Counted from the first letter of the stretch, positions 1 through 7,630 are shown. The stretch: 37,894 nt of DNA from an uncultured Tateyamaria sp. (GCF_947487805.1 NZ_CANKXW010000012.1:1-37894); one strand, 5' to 3'. Numbers and translations: made by a program. The notes: generated by a model not told the origin, from the sequence alone.

Positions 1-77
1 GTCCGCGCCGATCAGCGGCTGAAAGCGACCCTCCTGCGGGGCCAGAACCTGCAGCGCGTCCCTGAGTTCTGACAGGC
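1..77. repeat. Left copy of 77-bp terminal redundancy (circular closure)
   Basis: These 77 bases are identical to the last 77 bases of the window. An open reading frame on the minus strand runs off the left edge and resumes in frame at the right edge when one copy is removed. That is what a circular molecule looks like when cut by an assembler with a fixed overlap. The true replicon is then about 37,817 bp. It is not a biological terminal repeat of a linear element: no inverted arrangement or telomere-like structure is seen. Confidence 0.95.
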
Positions 78-1710
78 GATCAAGGTCGCTCTGGGCGAGA
101 TCCCGGCGCGACTGATCAATCCGGGCCTGAAGCGGATCCACGGCGTCGCTCGCGGCCAGCTGAATTTCCGCCTGCCGCAGCTGGGCCGTGACCAACCGTG
201 CACGCGCATCTGCCAGCGGATCGGTCAGTTGTGCAACCTGCACCTGCGCCCCCGCCACATCATGGCCCGACGCCGCCATGTCGGTCAGCCACCCGCCCGT
301 ACGGGTCATCACGCGTGTCTCGCCGGGTGCCACCACGACCCCCCACGCGATGGAGGCATCGGGCACGGGGATCACCACCAACGGCCCTGCAATGGTTGCG
401 ACCAATGCTGCCGAGGCGACAAAGGCGCGCTTGCGGCGCGTCTCCAGTTCGGCGGCGCTGGCGAGGTAGACAATCGCCTTGAGTATCGGCAGCCCGATCA
501 TCAGGATCACCGACCAGATCGCCAGAGCAATGCCGATGAAAAAGAATTTGCCTGCAACAAACAGCGAGATGCCCAGCATGATCACGGTCCTGTACACAAA
601 TGCGAGGACCGCATAACCGAACAGCCACTTCCGCTCGCCCGGCGCGGTGACGGGCGTGCGGGCCGTGTCCAGACGAAACAGGTGCCGGCGGATCAGGTAG
701 GCCAGGTATTTGTTGGACCGCTGACCAAGGTTCGGCACCTCGATCAGATCGCTGAACACGTAATATCCGTCAAAGCGCAACAGCGGATTGCCATTGAACA
801 AAAGCGTGGATACCCCGCCGATCAACATCACGTTGAACATCAACGCGCGGGCCATGCCGGGTTCCATCTGGGTCCACGCGATCAACGCGCAGGAGGCCAC
901 CGCAAGTTCGACCATGATCCCTGCGGCACCCACCACGATCCGCTGACGTTTGGACGGGAAACCGATAGCGGCAGAGGCATCGACATAGGGCACCGGCATA
1001 AACACGAGGAACATGACACCGACCTCGCGCACCTGCCCGCCCCAATGCTTGACCGCGTATCCGTGCCCCAGCTCGTGCAAGAGCTTGACCAACGGATAGG
1101 CGATCAGGAGCAGCGCAATCCCATTGCCCGACAACACCCGGTCCACCAGATTGCCGGTCAGTGCCTGCCAGTGGATTCCGGCAAGCACCGTCCCGTAGAC
1201 CAACAAGGCAAGCCAAGCGAGAAAGCCGATCCATGTGAACATGAACCGCACCAGCGGCATCGTTGCGGTGATAAAGCCGTCGATGGCAAAAAGGGGCACC
1301 TTGACGCCTAATGGATTGCGCATCGATTGCATCATCTTCTTGCGGCGCATGGTGCTGTCACGCTCGGCGATTTCCTCGAGATCGGGAATCCGGTCGGTGG
1401 TCAGAACGCCCGCCACATGCAGCTGTGAAAGCAACTGCACGATCTCGTCTTGTGTGGGTGCGTGAACGCCAAGGCGGTCCTCTCCGATTGTTGCGATATC
1501 TTCGAGTGTGCGACGCCCATCCATCAAACCGATCAGCGCGTAAGCCTCGGGCGAAAACCGAAAGAACTTGCCGCCTGTCGGGTCCTCCATCACGTACCAA
1601 AGGGCACCGCGAAAATACTGGCGGTGCAAAACCACATGGGGACGCAACACGGGCCGCAAACCTGCCACTTGCGCCCAGATTGCGGAATATGGCGCGGGGC
1701 CGGGCGTCAT
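1..1710 (-). CDS. M50-family membrane metalloprotease with PqqD-like and HlyD-like parts (5' portion, residues 1-570)
   Basis: This is the first 570 codons of a 717-residue protein whose end lies at 37817-37374 across the circle junction. The ATG at 1710 overlaps the TGA of the upstream adaptor gene (ATGA, 4 bp), which suggests translational coupling. Residues about 30-105 resemble a PqqD-like winged-helix domain (pattern ...DP.GGKFFRFSPEAY...LMDGRRT). Several hydrophobic segments follow at roughly 150-415. They contain the zinc motif HELGH at 212-216 and the second conserved block NPLLRFDGYY with its Asp at about 314, the hallmarks of M50 site-2-type proteases. Residues from about 445 onward form a periplasmic HlyD-like part with a helical hairpin. 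By family knowledge such proteins are polytopic inner-membrane enzymes that cleave peptides in or near the membrane. Processing or export of the giant exoprotein encoded downstream is inference. Confidence 0.88.
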   Translation of the reverse strand, partial: MTPGPAPYSAIWAQVAGLRPVLRPHVVLHRQYFRGALWYVMEDPTGGKFFRFSPEAYALIGLMDGRRTLEDIATIGEDRLGVHAPTQDEIVQLLSQLHVAGVLTTDRIPDLEEIAERDSTMRRKKMMQSMRNPLGVKVPLFAIDGFITATMPLVRFMFTWIGFLAWLALLVYGTVLAGIHWQALTGNLVDRVLSGNGIALLLIAYPLVKLLHELGHGYAVKHWGGQVREVGVMFLVFMPVPYVDASAAIGFPSKRQRIVVGAAGIMVELAVASCALIAWTQMEPGMARALMFNVMLIGGVSTLLFNGNPLLRFDGYYVFSDLIEVPNLGQRSNKYLAYLIRRHLFRLDTARTPVTAPGERKWLFGYAVLAFVYRTVIMLGISLFVAGKFFFIGIALAIWSVILMIGLPILKAIVYLASAAELETRRKRAFVASAALVATIAGPLVVIPVPDASIAWGVVVAPGETRVMTRTGGWLTDMAASGHDVAGAQVQVAQLTDPLADARARLVTAQLRQAEIQLAASDAVDPLQARIDQSRRDLAQSDLDRLSELRDALQVLAPQEGRFQPLIGAD

Positions 1711-3614
1711 GGCAACCAGCGCCACGTGGCAAGCCGCAGCCAGTTGACGAAATCCTGCGTCCACACACGCACGGTCAGGCGGTCCTCGATAGCGACCCGC
1801 GCGACCCCTTCCATACCGGGCAGCAAGACGTCCGGGCCCACGTCGTCAGATGTGCTCAGGCGCGCCTCCAGTGCGAACCTGTTGCCGCCATCCTCGGGGG
1901 CTGCGACGGACAGAATACGCTCGACCTCGAACGCGAATGTCTCGTCCGGGCGCGAGGCAAAGCGGACGCGGCCCCCCTGCCCCGGTTCCAGCGCGGCGAT
2001 GTCACCCTCTTCGACGGACAATCGCAGACGGTAGTCATCCAGTGGCGCGACCACGAACAACTCTTCGCCGCGGGTCACGGCAGCGCCCAATTCCTGTGAC
2101 CGGTCGCCCGACACGACGACGCCGTCAAAAGGAGCGGTCAGTGCCGTTCTTGCGATCTGTGCGCGCAGCAGGTCGATCTGTGCCGCCGCCTGTGCGATCT
2201 GTGCGCTGAGCAACGCCTCGTCCGTACGCCGTCCACGGGCAGTTGCCGCGTTTCGCTCGATCTCGCGTTCGGTCAATTCGGCCTCTGCTGCCAACAGCTG
2301 GAGCCGCAGGTCGCGATCGTCCAGTTGTGCCAGGACCTGCCCTGCCTCGACCCTGTCGCCCGGTCGCACCGTCTGGCCCACCAGATAACCGTCGAAGGGG
2401 GCGGAAATGATCCGTTGTACGGTGCCTTCAAGACGCGCGTCCGACACCACTTCGAACGCGGTGCGCGCCGTCGCCGCCCAAAACACAAACGCGGCAAGCA
2501 TCAGAAACGTGAGCTTTGCCCCCAAGCGTGCAGGCCCGAAAATCGCGCCGAGCGTGCGCCCGATAGACGCAGCCAAGCGCCGTGGCCAGCCGCGATCCGC
2601 CAACATTTTCTGGCGCAGGATCGGGCCGATCAACGCACCGATCCCAAGCGCGAGGTCGCGACGATCGCGGCCAAACCCGTCGGCGTCGCGATGTTCAAGA
2701 AGACACGCGCCAATCACCTCGCCATTGGCATCGGCCAGTGGCAGGGTCAGAACGGACATTGCGCCCTGCTGCCTGAGCAATTCGCCATGGCTGCGGGACA
2801 CGCGGGTGTCTTCCTGTGCGTCGGCATCCCGCGTGGCCTTTCGCAGGATCACGCCGCCCTGATCGAGACATTCCAACATGGCGCGCCGGATCAGCTGGGC
2901 CAGCGCCAATTGCGTCCCGACATCTGCCGTGTGCGACACGGCGACAATCTTGAGCGTCTTTCCCCGAAACAGGCCGATCGACACCCGGTCGCAGTCGAGC
3001 CCGGCCGCAGTGGCGGTTGCGGCGGCCATGGCGGCGGTGCGGTGCCCGCGCGCCTCAAGGAGTTCGACCAGAACATCGATGGCGGCTTGTCCGCGGTCCC
3101 GTTCAGCTGCGGTGGCGTGTTCGCGGTCCCGCGCATCGCGCAGCTCGACCCATCCGCCGCCCCATTGCAAACGCCGCAGGGCTTGGCGTGCCTCTTGCTG
3201 TGAGGCCCCGTCGATGCGCATCAGGGCCGCGCCCAGCAACCGGGTATCGTCAAGATATGGGTAGCAGATGCAAACTGTGCCTTTGCCATTGTCGCGCAGA
3301 ACCGCCCGTTTTTCCGCAATGGCACGTTCCGCCGTGGCGCTCATTTCCTTGTCGATGACGGCGTCGACGGGCCAGATTGCGCGCGGCACCATTGTCAGTT
3401 CCGGCCCGTCATCCGGCAGGATCAGCGCGGCCTTGGAGACCGTGCCAACCAGTTGGCATTGCAGCGTCAGCCACGCGTTGGCAAAGGCATCCGTCGGCGT
3501 ACTGGGCCGCAACATAGGCCACAGGGCACGGTCCAGCACCGCGGCCTGATCATCGGTGTCGGCCTGTCCGTCCGGAGAGGGTTCCAAAAGATCGCCCTGC
3601 GCGCGCGTTGTCAT
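1707..3614 (-). CDS. GAF-domain HlyD-family membrane-fusion adaptor
   Basis: A 635-residue protein and the first gene of the minus-strand export operon. Residues about 185-333 look like a GAF sensor domain, and the preceding 150 residues may be a second, diverged one. A single membrane segment lies at about 366-386. The first half of a lipoyl-type barrel (SAPFDGYLVG) is near 404-413. A coiled-coil hairpin at about 430-490 is followed by the second barrel half (APFDGVVVSGD) from 494, then a beta-barrel. This is the usual HlyD order with a cytoplasmic sensor added at the N-terminus. HlyD proteins bridge inner-membrane exporters to the outer membrane; a GAF domain could let a small molecule gate that function (inference). 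ATG 3614 was chosen over an in-frame GTG at 3635, which has no usable ribosome site; neither start has a strong one. The gene is followed by the M50 gene with a 4-bp overlap. Confidence 0.88.
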   Translation of the reverse strand: MTTRAQGDLLEPSPDGQADTDDQAAVLDRALWPMLRPSTPTDAFANAWLTLQCQLVGTVSKAALILPDDGPELTMVPRAIWPVDAVIDKEMSATAERAIAEKRAVLRDNGKGTVCICYPYLDDTRLLGAALMRIDGASQQEARQALRRLQWGGGWVELRDARDREHATAAERDRGQAAIDVLVELLEARGHRTAAMAAATATAAGLDCDRVSIGLFRGKTLKIVAVSHTADVGTQLALAQLIRRAMLECLDQGGVILRKATRDADAQEDTRVSRSHGELLRQQGAMSVLTLPLADANGEVIGACLLEHRDADGFGRDRRDLALGIGALIGPILRQKMLADRGWPRRLAASIGRTLGAIFGPARLGAKLTFLMLAAFVFWAATARTAFEVVSDARLEGTVQRIISAPFDGYLVGQTVRPGDRVEAGQVLAQLDDRDLRLQLLAAEAELTEREIERNAATARGRRTDEALLSAQIAQAAAQIDLLRAQIARTALTAPFDGVVVSGDRSQELGAAVTRGEELFVVAPLDDYRLRLSVEEGDIAALEPGQGGRVRFASRPDETFAFEVERILSVAAPEDGGNRFALEARLSTSDDVGPDVLLPGMEGVARVAIEDRLTVRVWTQDFVNWLRLATWRWLP

Positions 3615-3657
3615 CTGAGGTGATCCAAGTTTCACCCGCCGAATGTGACGGTCCCGA

Positions 3658-3663
3658 ACTATA
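3658..3663 (-). promoter_or_regulatory. Candidate -10 box for the export operon
   Basis: The minus strand reads TATAGT here, 44 bp upstream of the chosen start of the GAF-HlyD gene. It has only a poor -35 match (TTCCCA, 18-nt spacing). It lies between that gene and the first parS site, so the export operon and the replication operon diverge from this region. The call rests on the -10 hexamer alone. Confidence 0.3.
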
Positions 3664-3715
3664 GGCAGCGCAGCAAAGGTTTGGGAACCCGTTTTCCCGT
3701 TGAGTGCGGGTGCCT

Positions 3716-3731
3716 GTTAACAGCTGTTAAC
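3716..3731. other. parS partition site 1 (GTTAACAGCTGTTAAC)
   Basis: A perfect 16-bp palindrome, GTTAACAGCTGTTAAC, about 145 bp upstream of repA. An identical copy sits between repB and repC. It fits the known repABC partition-site pattern GTTNNCNGCNGNNAAC, bound by RepB. Two identical copies flanking repAB are strong support. Confidence 0.93.
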
Positions 3732-3798
3732 TCGCGCATTCCGTTACGACATGTGGTAGGGTAGGGGGGTGGCGTCCGCGACGGGTTGTGAAATTTTC

Positions 3799-3854
3799 TT
3801 GACTTGGGCAGGTGAATCAATGCCTATCGTCTCCAAGTTGCGCAAATAAGCAAC
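3799..3854 (+). promoter_or_regulatory. Candidate repABC promoter and operator
   Basis: A TTGACT hexamer at 3799-3804 is a good -35. The best -10 choices are around 3822-3830 (CCTATC or TATCGT), neither ideal. Between it and repA lies an inverted repeat, GTTGC-8 nt-GCAAC (3837-3854), containing the palindrome TTGCGCAA. RepA of repABC plasmids represses its own operon, so this repeat is a plausible operator. That role is inferred from position only. Confidence 0.45.
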
Positions 3855-3876
3855 AAAGAGCAGGAAAAGAGCAACC

Positions 3877-5058
3877 ATGTTTCAGACGGCACCGATTTCG
3901 GCAGAGTCCCAATCCGATGTGACAAGCCAGATGGCGGAGCGGCTCAAGACCGCGCTTACCACCCATCTTGAACAGGTCTATGCGCCAGATCAACGCAAGA
4001 CTTTGAGACTATTCAGCGCAACAGAGACTGCTGAGCTGTTGGGCGTGTCCGGGCAATTCTTGCGGAAATGCCACAGCGACGGCACCTTGGCGGAACCGGC
4101 GGTCAACAAAGGCGGGCGCCGATCCTATTCGGGTGATGAAATCTGGTCCATGCGGCAGGCACTTGAGGCCGGCTCGCGCACCAAGGGCAAATACCTGCCC
4201 GGACGCCGCGAGGGTGACTCACTGCAGGTCATCCAGTTGATGAACTTCAAGGGGGGGTCGGCCAAGTCCACGGCGACGATCCACTTGTGTCACTATCTTG
4301 CGCTAAACGGCTACCGTGTGCTGGCCATCGACCTTGATCCGCAGGGCAGTCTGACCGGCTTTTGCGGGCTGCAAACCGAGCTCGAATTTGACGGCCCGAC
4401 GATCTACGACGTGCTGCGTTACGAAGATCCGCTGCCGATGACGGATGTGATCGTGGATACCTATTTTCCTGGCCTCGACCTGGCCCCAGCGCGGTTGATC
4501 CTGAGCGAGTTCGAAACCGAAACGGCCGTCAACGCGGGGCGGGGTGCGGCGTTCTTCGAACGCTTGTCGAACGCCTTGGCGCCGGTGGAGGATCAGTACG
4601 ACATCGTCGTCATCGACAGCCCGCCGTCGCTGGGGTTTCTGACGCTGACGGGCCTTTTTGCGGCGACGTCCGTTCTGGTTCCGATGACGCCCAGCATGCT
4701 TGATCTGGCGTCCACTCAGCAGTTCATCGAGATGACCTCGGCCTACCTGAGTGTGATCGAGGACACCGGCGTACGCATGGATCACGACTTCTTTTCCTTT
4801 TTGATCACAAGAGATGACCCGAGCGACATTCCCAGCCAGCAGATCGTATCGCTTATGCGTGCATTGTTTCAGGACCGGATCATTCCATCGACCGCGCTGC
4901 GCAGCACGGCCATTGCTGATGCGTCAATGCTCAAGATGTCGATCTATGAGGTCGCCCGGGCGGACATGACTCGCAGCACTTATGACCGGGCAAGGTCAAG
5001 CATGGACGCAGTAGGCGGGGATGTCGCGCGATTGGTCCAATCGGCATGGGGGCGCTAG
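3877..5058 (+). CDS. repA: RepA, ParA-type partition ATPase
   Basis: A 393-residue RepA of the repABC type. It pairs with RepB on parS to segregate plasmid copies and represses the operon. Residues about 46-89 form a MerR-like helix-turn-helix region (FSATETAELLGVS...). The deviant Walker A motif KGGSAKST is at 125-132. The IDLDPQGSLT block near 151-160 and a VVIDSPPSLGF block further on are standard ParA signatures. The length is normal for the family. A purine-rich stretch (AGGAAAAGAG) precedes the ATG. repB starts 2 nt after its stop. Confidence 0.95.
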   Translation: MFQTAPISAESQSDVTSQMAERLKTALTTHLEQVYAPDQRKTLRLFSATETAELLGVSGQFLRKCHSDGTLAEPAVNKGGRRSYSGDEIWSMRQALEAGSRTKGKYLPGRREGDSLQVIQLMNFKGGSAKSTATIHLCHYLALNGYRVLAIDLDPQGSLTGFCGLQTELEFDGPTIYDVLRYEDPLPMTDVIVDTYFPGLDLAPARLILSEFETETAVNAGRGAAFFERLSNALAPVEDQYDIVVIDSPPSLGFLTLTGLFAATSVLVPMTPSMLDLASTQQFIEMTSAYLSVIEDTGVRMDHDFFSFLITRDDPSDIPSQQIVSLMRALFQDRIIPSTALRSTAIADASMLKMSIYEVARADMTRSTYDRARSSMDAVGGDVARLVQSAWGR

Positions 5059-5060
5059 CT

Positions 5061-6035
5061 ATGGCACTCGACAAGAACAAGACCGGCATCATGGCGGCAA
5101 TATCGGCCGCGACCGAGGGGATGGCCGAACCCAAGGGCGCATCGGCAAGCGCGCGGGCGCATCGCACCTTACCCAAGGGCACGGTGGGGTCTGTGCGCGC
5201 AGGTCTGGGTGGCATTCAGTCAATCGAGACGTCGGTGATCCTGGCGTGGGGGCCGCAGGACAGGCTGGCGCTGACGCAGGCAAATGCACCGGTGGGCGAT
5301 GATGTTCTGGACCTGATGGAAAGCATCAAGGCCAGCGGTCAGCAGGTGCCTGTCTTGCTGCGCCCCGCGACAGACCGGGACGGCCAGTTCGAGGTGATCT
5401 ATGGACGGCGGCGCGTGATGGCCTGCGACGCGCTTGGTATCCCGGTCAAGGCGTTGATCCGAACGCTGGATGATGGCGAGGCGCTGATCGCAAAGGGGCT
5501 GGAAAATGCGGGACGGCAGGATCTCAGCTTTTACGAACGTGCGCGCTTTGCGCTGGCGATCCTTGCGCAGGGCCACAGCCGGGAAGAAGCGCAGCAGGCG
5601 CTGTCGATCAGCAAGCAAAGCCTGTCACAGTTGGAACGTGTGGCCCGTCTGATCCCGGACGCAGTCGGCGTTGCAATTGGCCCAGCCCATGGGGCAGGGC
5701 GCCCGAAATGGATGCAACTTGCCGCGGCGTTCGAGGCCGGGCAGGTGACGGACGCCGTGATGTTGAAGGTGATCGGAGGCTTGCCCGAAGACGTACCGTC
5801 GGACCTGCGCCTTCAGGCGGCGCTGGATCATCTGGCGCGTCGTGGCACCCGTGACGTGCGCCCGGCGGAGCGACATCCGATCGCAGGATCGGTGATCAAG
5901 TCGACCAAGTCGGCGGTAACGGTGACGGTCAAGCGGGCAGGGGCCCCGGACGGATTTGCAGATTGGTTGGATCGGAATATCGATCGTCTGCTCGAGGAAT
6001 CCTACCAGACATTCAAAAGCGAAGCTGGAGGATAG
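5061..6035 (+). CDS. repB: RepB, ParB-type centromere-binding protein
   Basis: A 324-residue ParB-family protein that binds the two parS palindromes and works with RepA. A ParB N-terminal domain is visible (IYGRRRVMACDALGIPV, then DLSFYERARFALAIL). A helix-turn-helix follows (SREEAQQALSISKQSLSQLERVA), with a C-terminal part used for dimerisation in the family. ATG 5061, just after the repA stop and preceded by GGGGGCG, was preferred. An in-frame ATG at 5046 would overlap repA by 13 bp and add five residues. The second parS begins 5 bp after the stop codon. Confidence 0.94.
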   Translation: MALDKNKTGIMAAISAATEGMAEPKGASASARAHRTLPKGTVGSVRAGLGGIQSIETSVILAWGPQDRLALTQANAPVGDDVLDLMESIKASGQQVPVLLRPATDRDGQFEVIYGRRRVMACDALGIPVKALIRTLDDGEALIAKGLENAGRQDLSFYERARFALAILAQGHSREEAQQALSISKQSLSQLERVARLIPDAVGVAIGPAHGAGRPKWMQLAAAFEAGQVTDAVMLKVIGGLPEDVPSDLRLQAALDHLARRGTRDVRPAERHPIAGSVIKSTKSAVTVTVKRAGAPDGFADWLDRNIDRLLEESYQTFKSEAGG

Positions 6036-6039
6036 GCCG

Positions 6040-6055
6040 GTTAACAGCTGTTAAC
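6040..6055. other. parS partition site 2 (GTTAACAGCTGTTAAC)
   Basis: An exact second copy of the 16-bp palindrome found upstream of repA, placed directly after repB and before the antisense RNA region. This position is common in repABC plasmids. Confidence 0.93.
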
Positions 6056-6094
6056 TGGTGCATTGAGGCCATGAGCAACACAGGAGGATAACGC

Positions 6095-6127
6095 AAAAAG
6101 AAACCCTCGAAACCGGAGTTCCGAGGG
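6095..6127 (-). terminator. Intrinsic terminator of the counter-transcribed RNA
   Basis: Read on the minus strand there is a stem CCCTCG/CGAGGG (6127-6122 with 6109-6104) with a 12-nt loop, followed directly by a T-rich run (TTTCTTTTT, 6103-6095). This is a good rho-independent terminator and would end a short antisense transcript. Confidence 0.8.
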
Positions 6128-6157
6128 CTGCAACGCCAAGGCGCTGATTGTTTTCGC
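6095..6157 (-). ncRNA. Counter-transcribed antisense RNA (ctRNA / incA-type) of repABC
   Basis: A small RNA of about 60 nt is predicted between repB and repC, transcribed against them. Its minus-strand promoter has -35 TTGTGC (6192-6187) and -10 TAGGAT (6169-6164) separated by exactly 17 nt. The start should fall near 6157 and the intrinsic terminator ends at 6095. In repABC plasmids such an RNA pairs with the repBC leader and limits RepC synthesis, setting copy number and incompatibility. Promoter, terminator, position and size all agree; the exact ends are predicted. Confidence 0.8.
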
Positions 6158-6163
6158 ACTTCA

Positions 6164-6192
6164 ATCCTAGCAGTCCCCGAATCACCGCACAA
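6164..6192 (-). promoter_or_regulatory. Promoter of the ctRNA
   Basis: Minus-strand TTGTGC, 17-nt spacer, TAGGAT. The spacing is optimal for a housekeeping sigma factor, and the location upstream of the ctRNA terminator matches the conserved repABC arrangement. Confidence 0.75.
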
Positions 6193-6194
6193 TG

Positions 6195-6222
6195 AAAAAC
6201 GCCCTTGGGCGAACGGGTTTTT
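6195..6222 (+). promoter_or_regulatory. Candidate attenuator hairpin in front of repC
   Basis: A run AAAAAC (6195-6200) can pair with GTTTTT (6217-6222) around an inner CGCCC/GGGCG inverted repeat. This gives an A-run/GC stem/T-run structure that could act as a bidirectional terminator. In the repABC model, ctRNA binding favours a terminator-like hairpin ahead of repC; this is the best candidate here. The inner loop is tight, so the exact fold is uncertain. Confidence 0.5.
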
Positions 6223-6238
6223 ATTGCGTCGACAGGAT

Positions 6239-7522
6239 ATGAGACAATGTATCGACGCCCCAAAGGGGACACCCGCGGCCAAACCGTCGCGGAACAATAA
6301 CGGTTTGCCTTCGCAGCGCCCGACAGGCTGGCGCAAGATGACGGCAGAGCTTGGTATTGCCGAGCAATTTGCGCGTGAGGGCGCTGATATTGCTGTGCCA
6401 AAAACCCGCGCCTTTGTCGCGGTCAAGCGTGTTGGTGTGCATATCGGGCTGAAAGCCAGCGACCTGATGCTGCTTGATACGCTGGGGGCGTTCACACAGC
6501 CGCAGGACTGGGAAGAGGGCAGGCGGCCCGTGGTCTGGATGTCCAATGCATTGCTGATGGAGCAGACAGGGTTTTCCCTGTCGGCTCTCAAGCGTCACCT
6601 GCGCAGGTTGGTGGCCATTGGCGTCGTTGCCTTTCGTGACAGTTCGAACGGCAAACGCTGGGGCCGGCGCGACGCCGAAGGGCATATCATCGAAGCATAT
6701 GGTGTCGATCTGTCGCCTTTGGCGGCGCGTGCGGAAGAGTTCGAGAGCCTTTATGCCGAGGTGCAGGCGGAGCGGGCCTTGTGCCAGTCCCTGCGGCGCC
6801 AAATCACGGTTACGCGCCGTATGATCCGCGCAAGGCTGGACGCCGCACTCAATGGCGGTCTGCGCGGTGCCTGGGGCCAGTTCATTGCGCGGTTCGAGGG
6901 GCTGCTGACCCAGTTGCCGGGACCTCGGACGCCGTCTGCGGCACTGGCCGATATTTTGGACCTATTCCGAGTGCTTCTGGCCAAGGTGGACGCTGCATTT
7001 CTTGGGGAAACCGAGTGTGCAAAACCCACCAAGCCAGTTGATCAACAACAAGATATGAACCCCACAGGGGTCATAAATGGCCCCCATATACGAACTACAA
7101 ATGAACTCCACACTGTAGAAAGTAACTGCTTAGAAACTAAGCCCGTTGAGGCCGGAGCGCCCAAAGACGATTGCAGGCGCAAATCTGATCTGGATCTGCC
7201 AACAATCATGCAAGCATGTCCCGAGTTCACGACATGGGCCCGGACGTTGGCGGGATATCTTAAGACTTGGGATGATGTGCATAGGGTTGCAGGTCAGTTG
7301 CGGCCGATGATTGGCGTTTCGGAACAGGCCTGGGACATGGCTCAGGACCGAATGGGCTCACAGACAGCCACTATCGCGATGATCCTTGTGTTCGAGAAAC
7401 ACTGTACCGGCGAAGTCACGTCACCCGGTGGATATCTGCGCGGAATGGTCGAGAAATACAAAGCAGGCGATTTGCACCTTGAACGCAGCTTTTACGGCCG
7501 CCTAACGGCGAGGGCGGCATGA
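6239..7522 (+). CDS. repC: RepC replication initiator
   Basis: A 427-residue RepC, the initiator unique to alphaproteobacterial repABC plasmids. The N-terminal block GWRKMT near residue 30 and the following helix-turn-helix region (MSNALLMEQTGFSLSALKRHLRRLVAIG) are typical. A variable, AT-rich linker separates this from a C-terminal domain (CPEFTTWARTL... GGYLRGMVEKYKAGDLHLERSFYGR), as usual in the family. ATG 6239 was chosen. A TTG at 6224 would add five residues but directly abuts the T-run of the putative attenuator and lacks a ribosome site. AGGA lies just before the ATG, though very close. Expression is probably limited by the ctRNA. Confidence 0.93.
   Translation: MRQCIDAPKGTPAAKPSRNNNGLPSQRPTGWRKMTAELGIAEQFAREGADIAVPKTRAFVAVKRVGVHIGLKASDLMLLDTLGAFTQPQDWEEGRRPVVWMSNALLMEQTGFSLSALKRHLRRLVAIGVVAFRDSSNGKRWGRRDAEGHIIEAYGVDLSPLAARAEEFESLYAEVQAERALCQSLRRQITVTRRMIRARLDAALNGGLRGAWGQFIARFEGLLTQLPGPRTPSAALADILDLFRVLLAKVDAAFLGETECAKPTKPVDQQQDMNPTGVINGPHIRTTNELHTVESNCLETKPVEAGAPKDDCRRKSDLDLPTIMQACPEFTTWARTLAGYLKTWDDVHRVAGQLRPMIGVSEQAWDMAQDRMGSQTATIAMILVFEKHCTGEVTSPGGYLRGMVEKYKAGDLHLERSFYGRLTARAA
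7025..7145 (+). other. Candidate replication origin (AT-rich tract inside repC)
   Basis: A clearly AT-richer stretch inside repC, with short tracts such as ATATGAACC, ATATACGAACTACAAATG and AGAAACTAAG, contrasts with the GC-rich surroundings. It encodes a low-complexity linker. For repABC plasmids the origin is known to lie in the AT-rich middle of repC, where RepC binds. No clear iterons were seen. Confidence 0.55.
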
Positions 7523-7537
7523 GTAGGGCAGGGGATG

Positions 7538-7630
7538 TGCGGAGAAAACCGAGCTTTATCTCCGCAAGGAGTGCGGATAAAAGCGGTGCAATCTCCGCAT
7601 TTGCATGGTAAACAGCGCAAAAGGTGCGGA
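7538..7630. promoter_or_regulatory. Array of TCCGCA/TGCGGA half-sites upstream of the Fic gene
   Basis: Five copies of one hexamer in alternating orientation lie in 93 bp: TGCGGA 7538-7543, TCCGCA 7561-7566, TGCGGA 7572-7577, TCCGCA 7594-7599, TGCGGA 7625-7630. The second and third form an inverted repeat with a 5-nt spacer. ATCTCCGCA recurs 33 bp apart and GTGCGGA 34 and 53 bp apart, close to whole helical turns. This looks like a multi-site operator. The last site ends 4 bp before the chosen Fic start, so binding there would block translation or transcription. The regulator is unknown; the Fic protein's own C-terminal DNA-binding-like domain is a candidate. Confidence 0.6.

Noticed and set aside
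1..77. Biological terminal direct repeat (phage-like or linear element)
   Set aside because: The repeat is short, the frame continues across it, and the replicon carries repABC; circular assembly overlap explains it better.
770..1234. Minus-strand frame of 154 codons and other small minus frames (260-628, 1358-1768)
   Set aside because: They are out-of-frame shadows of the M50 gene on the same strand.
229..1311. Plus-strand frame of 360 codons
   Set aside because: It is antisense to the M50 protease frame, which carries the HELGH and FDGYY motifs; the translated product shows no recognisable domain and is unusually rich in His, Gln and Arg.
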